From NCBI GenBank assembly GCA_031359995.1, contig JANMAT010000071.1, forward strand, positions 1 to 21,812: a stretch of 21,812 nucleotides of DNA. Reading direction: 5' to 3'. Shown here in pieces: positions 6,930 to 12,360 of this stretch (positions within the stretch are counted from its first letter, which is position 1; every line of letters starts with the position of its first letter). The position numbers were made by a program, and so were the translations under genes. The notes beneath the pieces were generated by a model. It ran no database searches and was not told the origin of the DNA. It worked only from the letters and a program-made list of their open reading frames with translations. The stretch is from JANMAT01 sp031359995 (lineage in GTDB: Bacteria; Actinomycetota; Acidimicrobiia; Acidimicrobiales; Ilumatobacteraceae).

Positions 6930-7391
6930 ATGGCGGCCCGCCCCGACGGGGAACGTCTCGCGGTGTGGCGCGCCTTCCTGGAGGCACACGCCACCATCAC
7001 GGCGCGATTGGCCGTCGAGCTCGAAGCCGAGCGCGAGCTGCCGTTGTCGTGGTACGAGGTGCTGTTCCAGCTCTCGGAGGCAGGCGGCAAGTTGCGCATG
7101 CAGGACCTGGCTGCCCGCGTGATCATCCACAAGTCGAGCCTCACGCGCCTCGTCGACCGGCTCCAGGACGCCGGCTTCGTCGACCGTGAACCGTGCCCTT
7201 CCGACGGCCGCGGTCAGTTCGCCGTGTTGAGCCGTGAGGGGCGTGACGCGCTGCGCCGCGCCGCGCCCACGCACCTGCGCGGCGTGCAGCGCGAGTTCGC
7301 CCGCCACCTCACCGACTCCGACGTCGTGGCGTTGCAGCGCGTCTTCGCCAAGCTGCCCGGAGTGACGCGCCGCGACGACGGCGAGCCGTAG
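6930..7391 (+). CDS. MarR-family transcriptional regulator
   Basis: This 153-residue protein has the MarR winged-helix layout: an N-terminal dimerisation helix, LSWYEVLFQLSEAGGKLRMQDLAARV, the recognition helix region HKSSLTRLVDRLQDAGFVDRE, and the wing SDGRGQFAVLSREGRDAL, ending with a C-terminal dimerisation helix. MarR proteins bind DNA as dimers and often release it when small aromatic or oxidising ligands bind. The start ATG 6930 has GGAGG a few bases upstream (6920-6924). It likely forms an operon with the preceding aminotransferase gene, and its stop lies 6 bases from the end of the convergent FAS1/OmpA gene. Possible operators in the window are the palindromes before lon and before the thiolase gene, but no link is shown. 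Confidence 0.88.
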   Translation: MAARPDGERLAVWRAFLEAHATITARLAVELEAERELPLSWYEVLFQLSEAGGKLRMQDLAARVIIHKSSLTRLVDRLQDAGFVDREPCPSDGRGQFAVLSREGRDALRRAAPTHLRGVQREFARHLTDSDVVALQRVFAKLPGVTRRDDGEP

Positions 7392-7397
7392 CCGCGG

Positions 7398-9485
7398 TCA
7401 GCCGATGCTGATCTCGACGCGGCGGGCCTTCTGCAGGTCGTTGTTGGGCTCGGCGCCTTTGGCGGTGATGGTGAAGGTGGCCTTCACGCCGGCGTTCTCG
7501 AACGCCTTCTGCACGGCCCCGGCCCGGTCGGCCGACAGCTTCTGGTTGGCCTCGGCGTTGCCGCGCGTGTCGGCCACGCCGACGAGCGAGACCCGTGCGC
7601 CGTTGGGGATGCGGGGCGCCGCGTCGCGGATGGTGGCCAGCGCGTCGGCGCGCAACGTGGCCGAGTCGGAGTCGAAGTAGACGGTCCACGCCTGCGCACC
7701 CGGTGCCGTGGTGGTAGCCGGTGCCGACGACGTGGACGTGGTGGCCGGCGCCGCCGTGGTCGTGGTGGGGGCGACGGTGGTGCTCGGGCCGGTCGTGGTG
7801 GGCGTGGCCGCCAGCTTCGACAGGTCGATGCCCTCGGGCACGAGGACCTTGTCGATCACGTGGATGATGCCGTTGGTGGCGGCCACGTCGGCGGTGACGA
7901 CCTTGGCGTCGTTCACCGACACCTTGCCGCCGGTGACACCGATGGTCACGTTCGAACCGGCCACGGTGCGCACGGGCCCGATCTTGAGCGTGTCGCTCGT
8001 GAGCTTGCCGGCGACCACGTGGTAGGTGAGCAGCTTGCTCAGCGTGGCCTTGTCGGTGAGCAACCTGTCGGCCACGCCGTCGCCCAGCGCGGTGAACGCG
8101 TCGTCGGTGGGGGCGAACACGGTGAACGGTCCGCCGCCCTTGAGCGTGTTCTCCAGCCCGGCGGCGGTGAGCGCCTTCAGCAGCGTGGTGAAGCGGCCGT
8201 CGGCGGTGGCGACCTCGAGCACGGTGCCCACCGGGGGAGCGGTGGCCGCGCCGGGGCCGGTGAAGCCGGGCGGCAGCAGCACGGTGTCGATCACGTGGAT
8301 CACGCCGTTGGTGGCGGGTACGTCGGTGCCGCTGACGGTGGCGTCGTTCACGGTGACCTTGCCGTTCGTGAGAGCCACCTTCAGGCTGTCGCCTTCCACC
8401 GTCTTCAGGTCACCGGCCACGAGCTGGGCGGTGGTGAGCCGCCCCGGCACCACGTGGTAGGTGAGCACCTTGGCCAGGTCGGCCTTGCTCTTGAGCAGCG
8501 CCTCCAGCGTGCCCGCCGGCAACTTGGCGAAGGCGGCGTCGCTCGGCGCGAACAGGGTGAACGGTCCGGCCGCCTTCAGCGTGTCGGTGACCTCGGCCGC
8601 GGCCAGTGCCTTGGTGAGCGTGCTGAACGTGGGGGTGCCCGCCGCGGTGGCCACCAGGTCGACGCGGCCGGCCACCGTGGTGGTTGGGGCGGGCGTGGTG
8701 GCGGGCGCCGCCGTGGAGGTTGTAGCGGCGGCGGTGGTGGACACGGCGATGGTGGGCGACGCTGACGTCGCCACCACGGTGGACGGCGCGGTGCTGGAGC
8801 CGCCGCTGTCGCACTGGCTGAGCAGCAGGGCCAGCACGGCGAGCACCGTGACCACGACGCCCGCCGGGAGCAGCCAGCCGGGGCGCCGATCGCCGCGGTC
8901 GTGGCGCGGCGGGGTCCACGTGACGGGGCCCTCGGTCACGAGCTCGCTGGCGCCCAGCAGGCCGACGCCGGGCACCACGACGCCGCCGACCACGCGCCGC
9001 ACCCAGCCGACGTCGCCGGCGTCGAGGCGGCGTGACAGGTCGGCCCACTCGTGGTTGCTCAGGTGGTCGCGCAGCCAGTCGAGGCGTTCGGAGCGGTAGC
9101 CGGCCCGCAACCAGGACAGGTCACCGTCGGCCAGGTGGGCCCGCACCTCGCGGGCGTGGGTCAGGTGGTCGGCATCGGCCGGGTCGGCGGCGCCGCCCAG
9201 ACCGGCGAAGCCGGCGGCCACGGTGGCGCCGGCCAGCCCGGCGTCGCCCCGGCGGAGGGCCTCGGCGGCGCCGACACCGGGCAGCTGCATGCCGGAGAGC
9301 GCGACCCGCACCCAGGCCACGTCGCCGGCCTGCAGGCGGGTGGGCAGCTCCCGCCAGGTGGCGTTGTCGAGGTGCTCGCGCAGGCCGTCGAGCTCGCCGT
9401 CCTGGAAGCGTTCCCGGATCCAGGCGACGTCACCGACGGCGACGCGGTCGAACAGGTCGCGCAGTGCCGTCGGGTCCAGGGCCAT
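7398..9485 (-). CDS. Membrane protein with repeated cytoplasmic domain, two FAS1 domains and OmpA-like C-terminus
   Basis: The 695-residue protein has an unusual build. Residues 1-180 contain two copies of a unit of about 60 residues, each with two GD-x-x-W-x-R motifs (19-25 and 54-60; 121-127 and 157-163), a helix like LDxLRxHLxNxxW, and an end xxxPGVG; I cannot name this domain. A single membrane helix follows (204-223), then a Thr/Ala/Pro-rich linker, two fasciclin (FAS1) domains (about 272-405 and 420-550, each with GPFTxFAPxDxAF and TNGxIHVID), another Thr-rich linker, and an OmpA-like domain (598-695) with the expected peptidoglycan-contacting D639 and R654. The outer part probably sits in or on the cell wall and holds peptidoglycan; the inner part faces the cytoplasm. 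A TAGGCT hexamer (minus strand, 9499-9494) lies 8 bases before the ATG, so the mRNA is probably leaderless. FAS1 domains mediate adhesion; the actual role is unknown. Confidence 0.88.
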   Translation of the reverse strand: MALDPTALRDLFDRVAVGDVAWIRERFQDGELDGLREHLDNATWRELPTRLQAGDVAWVRVALSGMQLPGVGAAEALRRGDAGLAGATVAAGFAGLGGAADPADADHLTHAREVRAHLADGDLSWLRAGYRSERLDWLRDHLSNHEWADLSRRLDAGDVGWVRRVVGGVVVPGVGLLGASELVTEGPVTWTPPRHDRGDRRPGWLLPAGVVVTVLAVLALLLSQCDSGGSSTAPSTVVATSASPTIAVSTTAAATTSTAAPATTPAPTTTVAGRVDLVATAAGTPTFSTLTKALAAAEVTDTLKAAGPFTLFAPSDAAFAKLPAGTLEALLKSKADLAKVLTYHVVPGRLTTAQLVAGDLKTVEGDSLKVALTNGKVTVNDATVSGTDVPATNGVIHVIDTVLLPPGFTGPGAATAPPVGTVLEVATADGRFTTLLKALTAAGLENTLKGGGPFTVFAPTDDAFTALGDGVADRLLTDKATLSKLLTYHVVAGKLTSDTLKIGPVRTVAGSNVTIGVTGGKVSVNDAKVVTADVAATNGIIHVIDKVLVPEGIDLSKLAATPTTTGPSTTVAPTTTTAAPATTSTSSAPATTTAPGAQAWTVYFDSDSATLRADALATIRDAAPRIPNGARVSLVGVADTRGNAEANQKLSADRAGAVQKAFENAGVKATFTITAKGAEPNNDLQKARRVEISIG

Positions 9486-9493
9486 GACGACCG

Positions 9494-9522
9494 AGCCTAC
9501 TGCCGCGGCGGTATCTTGACCG
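9494..9522 (-). promoter_or_regulatory. Predicted promoter of the FAS1/OmpA gene
   Basis: On the minus strand CGGTCA (9522-9517) and TAGGCT (9499-9494) are 17 bases apart, and the ATG at 9485 follows 8 bases later. The -35 overlaps the inverted repeat at 9515-9532, so a protein bound there would affect this promoter. Confidence 0.5.
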
Positions 9523-9532
9523 TCGGGTCAAG
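9515..9532. promoter_or_regulatory. Inverted repeat between two divergent genes, likely operator
   Basis: CTTGACC-GTCG-GGTCAAG is a perfect 7-4-7 inverted repeat in the 91-base gap between the FAS1/OmpA and thiolase genes. It overlaps the -35 of the first and the likely -10 (TATCTT, 9512-9517) of the second. The form fits a dimeric repressor such as a TetR or GntR member. The regulator is not identified. Confidence 0.5.
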
Positions 9533-9576
9533 TCGTGCCGGGCCGAGCCGGCAGTCCACCACCGGAGGTTCCCCTC

Positions 9577-10734
9577 ATGCCCATCGCTGTCATCGTCGAC
9601 GCCGTCCGCACGCCCATGGGCAAGCGCAACGGCAAGCTCAGGAACTGGCACCCGGTCGACCTCGCCGCCGAGACCCTCAAGGCTCTGCAGGCGCGCACCG
9701 GCATCGACCCGGCTCTCGTCGATGACGTGGTCATGGGGTGCGTCATGCAGGTGGGCGAGCAGGCCGTGAACGTGGGCCGCAACGCCGTGCTCGCCGCCGG
9801 GTGGCCCGACACGGTGCCCGGCACCACCGTCGACCGCCAGTGCGGCTCGTCGCAGCAGGCCGCCCACTTCGCCGCCCAGGGCGTCATGGCCGGCGCCTAC
9901 GACATCGTCGTGGCCGCCGGGGTCGAGGTGATGAGCCGCGTGCCCATGGGATCGTCGGTGGCCGAGGGCAAGTTCGGCATGCCGTTCGGCCCCGGCGTGG
10001 CCGCCCGCTACGAGTCGGTCGGCGGGCTCATCCCGCAGGGCATGTCGGCCGAGCTGATCGCCGAGAAGTGGAACATCAGCCGCGAGGAAATGGACCGCTT
10101 CGGCCTGCGCTCGCAGGCCTACGCCGCCCGGGCCACCCGCGAGGGCCGCTACCAGCACGAGATGATCCCGATCCTCGACGCCGAGGGCAACCTCATGAAC
10201 GTCGACGAGGGCATCCGCGAGTCCACCTACGACAAGATCGCCTCGCTCAAGCCGGCGTTCCTCGAGAACGGTCGGGTCACCGCGGCCAACAGCTCGCAGA
10301 TCACCGACGGCGCCGCCGCCCTGCTCATCATGAGCGAGGAGAAGGCCAACCAGCTCGGCCTCACACCGCGGGCGCGCTTCGTGAACTTCTCCCTGGCCGG
10401 TGACGACCCCCGCCTCATGCTCACCGCCCCCATCCCGGCCACCACCAGGGTGCTGGAGCGGGCCGGTCTCACCATCGACCAGATCGACCTCGTCGAGATC
10501 AACGAGGCGTTCGCGGCGGTCGTGCTGGCGTGGGAGAAGGAGCACCACCCCGACATGGAGAAGGTGAACGTGAACGGCGGCGCCATCGCCCTGGGGCACC
10601 CCCTCGGCTGCTCCGGTGCCCGGCTCATGGCGACCATGCTGAACGAGCTCGAGCGCACGGGCGGGCGGTACGGCCTGCAGACGATGTGCGAAGGTGGCGG
10701 CATGGCCAATGCCACCATCATCGAACGCCTGTGA
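9577..10734 (+). CDS. Acetyl-CoA acetyltransferase / 3-ketoacyl-CoA thiolase
   Basis: Thiolases cleave 3-ketoacyl-CoA with CoA or run the reverse condensation. The 385-residue protein has all catalytic parts: nucleophile C89 in DRQCGSSQQA, the NEAFA motif, H341 in GGAIALGHPLGCSGAR and C371 in MCEGGGMANATI. Start ATG 9577 has a ribosome binding site GGAGG (9564-9568), unlike most genes here, and the N-terminus MPIAVIVDAVRTPMG is typical. The stretch with AHFAAQGVMAG, ELIAEKWNISREEMDRFGL and AANSSQITDGAAALLI resembles the FadA5-like degradative thiolases of actinobacteria that act on steroid or branched side chains, so a catabolic role is more likely than polyhydroxyalkanoate synthesis. No other beta-oxidation gene is adjacent. 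The strong hairpin at 10768 ends the unit. Confidence 0.92.
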   Translation: MPIAVIVDAVRTPMGKRNGKLRNWHPVDLAAETLKALQARTGIDPALVDDVVMGCVMQVGEQAVNVGRNAVLAAGWPDTVPGTTVDRQCGSSQQAAHFAAQGVMAGAYDIVVAAGVEVMSRVPMGSSVAEGKFGMPFGPGVAARYESVGGLIPQGMSAELIAEKWNISREEMDRFGLRSQAYAARATREGRYQHEMIPILDAEGNLMNVDEGIRESTYDKIASLKPAFLENGRVTAANSSQITDGAAALLIMSEEKANQLGLTPRARFVNFSLAGDDPRLMLTAPIPATTRVLERAGLTIDQIDLVEINEAFAAVVLAWEKEHHPDMEKVNVNGGAIALGHPLGCSGARLMATMLNELERTGGRYGLQTMCEGGGMANATIIERL

Positions 10735-10747
10735 CGCTGGCGCGAGT

Positions 10748-10756
10748 TTGTCCACA
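10748..10756 (+). other. DnaA box (perfect actinobacterial consensus)
   Basis: TTGTCCACA is the preferred DnaA-box sequence of Mycobacterium and Streptomyces. It lies 14 bases after the thiolase stop, about 330 bases from the cluster at 11083-11154. A single 9-mer could be chance; its value comes from the cluster. Confidence 0.5.
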
Positions 10757-10767
10757 GGAGTGACAGG

Positions 10768-10797
10768 AACGGCCCCGGAGGAGCCCTCCGGGCCGTT
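10768..10797. terminator. Terminator hairpin after the thiolase gene
   Basis: AACGGCCC (10768-10775) and GGAGG (10777-10781) pair with CCTCC (10785-10789) and GGGCCGTT (10790-10797), giving 13 base pairs with one bulged C and a loop of AGC. It is 34 bases after the stop and just before the promoter of the next gene. Only a short T stretch is present. Confidence 0.65.
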
Positions 10798-10821
10798 GCG
10801 CGTCCCCACCGTCCACACCGC

Positions 10822-10827
10822 TAGCGT
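10822..10827 (+). promoter_or_regulatory. -10 element of the zinc-ribbon gene (leaderless)
   Basis: TAGCGT, the same hexamer as at lon, ends 7 bases before GTG 10835. It supports that GTG as the start over GTG 10826, which lies inside the hexamer. No convincing -35 element is seen. Confidence 0.5.
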
Positions 10828-10834
10828 GAAGCCC

Positions 10835-11092
10835 GTGCTCGGGACGATCGTCAAGGTGGTGCTGGCCGCGGTGGTGGCGTGGGCCATCATCAAGTTTGGC
10901 GTCGGGCTGCTCCGCGGTCTGGGTCAACCGCTTCCGCCACCCCCGCCACCTGGGGAACTACGCAGGGTGACGATTCGGTTCCGGTGCAGCGTCTGCGGGC
11001 TCGAGATCCGCACGACCCTCGCCAATGACCAGGATCCCGAGGCGCCCCGGCATTGCATGGAGGAGATGGATGTTCTCGTCCCTGTGGATTAA
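10835..11092 (+). CDS. Small membrane-anchored zinc-ribbon-like protein, unknown function
   Basis: The 85-residue product starts with a hydrophobic segment (about residues 3-27) that can span the membrane. A run of six prolines (34-39) and a short C-terminal domain with C51-x2-C54 and H73-C74 follow, spaced like a small zinc ribbon. The cytoplasmic or outer placement of the ribbon is not clear; a positively charged region after the helix (R43, R44, R48, R50) favours the cytoplasm. I do not recognise the family. GTG 10835 is chosen because TAGCGT lies 7 bases before it. The stop codon TAA is itself part of a DnaA-box-like sequence. Small zinc-ribbon proteins can bind nucleic acid or protein partners, but nothing here fixes a function. 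Confidence 0.7.
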   Translation: MLGTIVKVVLAAVVAWAIIKFGVGLLRGLGQPLPPPPPPGELRRVTIRFRCSVCGLEIRTTLANDQDPEAPRHCMEEMDVLVPVD

Positions 11093-11154
11093 CGCTTAGT
11101 GATCTGTTGGCTACCCACTGCATTATCCACAGACTGGGGACAAAGCTGTTCACA
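11083..11154. other. Cluster of DnaA-box-like sequences (possible origin element)
   Basis: Within 72 bases are TGTGGATTA (11083-11091, minus-strand box, one mismatch), TTATCCACA (11123-11131, the perfect consensus), TGGGGACAA (11136-11144, minus-strand box, one mismatch to TTGTCCACA) and CTGTTCACA (11146-11154, one mismatch to TTGTTCACA). Between the first two is an AT-richer stretch (about 11087-11110) that is rare in this window. The surrounding 178-base gap (11093-11270) has no gene. It could be oriC or a DnaA-titrating site. dnaA and dnaN are not in the window. Confidence 0.5.
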
Positions 11155-11270
11155 ATGACAGCTCTGTAAGTTGGCCATCCGGGCGCCACTCGGGCGTCGT
11201 CCGCCGGTCACGGGCGCGTCACCACGGGCGCCACGCTCCGCGACAACCGGGCCCGCCCGCCCTCGACGGG

Positions 11271-11621
11271 CTAGCGGTACTGGGTGGCGGTGATGATGCC
11301 GCCGAGGATCAGCACCAGGCCGACCAGCAGGTACCAGTTGTTCGTCGCCCCTGGCAGGATCACGCCGAGGTAGTTGACGAAGATCACCAGCGCACCCAGC
11401 AGGAGCAGGCCGAACATCACGAACGGCACCCAGCGGGGGCTCTCCTTGAACTCCTTGGGCGTGGGCGGCGTGTAACGCGACGACGCCGCGGCCGCCCGGC
11501 GCGGGCCGGCCTCACCGACACCCGAGGATGCGCCCACCGTGGGCGCCGCCGAGGGAAGTTGCCCGGGACGGGTGCCCTTCGGGGTGACCCGCCCCCCTGC
11601 CTTGCGCTTCGGAGGTGCCAT
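11271..11621 (-). CDS. crgA: Cell division protein CrgA
   Basis: CrgA is a small inner-membrane protein of actinobacteria that joins the divisome, interacting with FtsZ, FtsI and FtsQ or holding back septation. This protein has 116 residues: a basic, low-complexity cytoplasmic N-terminus (1-50), the motif YTPPTPKEFKESPRWVP, and two membrane helices (about 64-84 and 95-112) joined by NYLGVILPGATNNWYL, ending TATQYR. The motif, the two-helix plan and the place next to trpG all match the M. tuberculosis gene. The N-terminal extension is longer than in many homologues. A TAGACT hexamer (minus strand, 11636-11631) lies 9 bases upstream of the ATG. The start region is divergent from trpG. Confidence 0.93.
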   Translation of the reverse strand: MAPPKRKAGGRVTPKGTRPGQLPSAAPTVGASSGVGEAGPRRAAAASSRYTPPTPKEFKESPRWVPFVMFGLLLLGALVIFVNYLGVILPGATNNWYLLVGLVLILGGIITATQYR

Positions 11622-11696
11622 GGACCCGGGAGTCTAGGCCCCTGTCGCCGGTCTGCACCCGTCTGCGTGGCCGGCGCGGTCGGGTCCGGATCGCGT

Positions 11697-11725
11697 TCGA
11701 CAGGCGCCGGGCCCCCTGCTGCAAT
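11697..11725 (+). promoter_or_regulatory. Predicted trpG promoter
   Basis: TCGACA (11697-11702) and TGCAAT (11720-11725) are 17 bases apart, and ATG 11733 starts 7 bases later. This favours a leaderless mRNA and the ATG at 11733 over the one at 11724, which overlaps the -10. Confidence 0.5.
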
Positions 11726-11732
11726 GGACGCG

Positions 11733-12311
11733 ATGGGTGCACGCGTCCTCGTGATCGACAACTACGACTCGTTCGTCTACAACCTCGTCCAGTACCTGGG
11801 CGAGCTCGGCGCCGAGCCGGTCGTGCACCGAAACGACGCCCTCACGGTCGAGGAGGCCCTGGCCCTCGACGTGGTCGGCATCCTGCTGTCGCCCGGGCCC
11901 GGCCGCCCCGAGGACGCCGGCATCCTGTGCGACCTCGTGCGGGCCGCCGCCGGCCGGGTGCCGCTGCTCGGGGTGTGCCTCGGCCACCAGGCCATCGGCC
12001 ACGTGTTCGGCGCGGCCGTGGTGGCGGCACCGACCCTCATGCACGGCAAGACGAGCCTGGTCCACCACGACGGCACCGGCGTGTTCGCCGGGCTCCCCGA
12101 TCCGTTCGAGGCCACCCGCTACCACTCGCTCGTGCTCGACCCCGCCACGGTGCCCGACGCACTGGTGGTCAACGCCCGTACGAACGAGGGCGTGATCATG
12201 GGCGTGCACCATCGCGACCTGGCCGTGCACGGGGTGCAGTTCCACCCCGAGAGCATCCTCACGGCCGGTGGCCACGACCTGCTGGCCAACTTCCTCGGCG
12301 CGCTCGTCTGA
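11733..12311 (+). CDS. trpG: Glutamine amidotransferase component of anthranilate / aminodeoxychorismate synthase
   Basis: This class I glutamine amidotransferase (192 residues) frees ammonia from glutamine for the chorismate-using partner (TrpE or PabB) in tryptophan or folate synthesis. It shows VLVIDNYDSFVYN at the start, LSPGPGRPEDAG for the oxyanion region, nucleophile C82 in LGVCLGHQAIGH, and H171/E173 in VQFHPES. The length is normal for a stand-alone subunit. The partner gene is not in the window, so trpG and pabA cannot be separated; many actinobacteria use one protein for both. The position between crgA and pknB is as in M. tuberculosis (Rv0013), where the gene also converges on pknB. 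Confidence 0.93.
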   Translation: MGARVLVIDNYDSFVYNLVQYLGELGAEPVVHRNDALTVEEALALDVVGILLSPGPGRPEDAGILCDLVRAAAGRVPLLGVCLGHQAIGHVFGAAVVAAPTLMHGKTSLVHHDGTGVFAGLPDPFEATRYHSLVLDPATVPDALVVNARTNEGVIMGVHHRDLAVHGVQFHPESILTAGGHDLLANFLGALV

Positions 12312-12324
12312 CCGGCGGCGACCC

Positions 12325-12342
12325 GGGCGGGCCGCGCCGCCC
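12325..12342. terminator. Small hairpin between convergent trpG and pknB
   Basis: GGGCGG (12325-12330) pairs with CCGCCC (12337-12342) over a 6-base loop in the 49-base gap between two stop codons. It could end transcription from both sides. No T-run; weak evidence. Confidence 0.4.
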
Positions 12343-12360
12343 CACGACCACGACGGCCGG

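Noticed and set aside
9516..9544. TTGACC at 9516 as -35 of the thiolase promoter
   Set aside because: No -10-like hexamer is found 16-18 bases downstream; TATCTT at 9512 is a better -10, and TTGACC is more simply one arm of the inverted repeat.
11724..11732. ATG 11724 as start of trpG
   Set aside because: It overlaps the TGCAAT -10 hexamer; ATG 11733 is 7 bases downstream of it and the family N-terminus begins right after.
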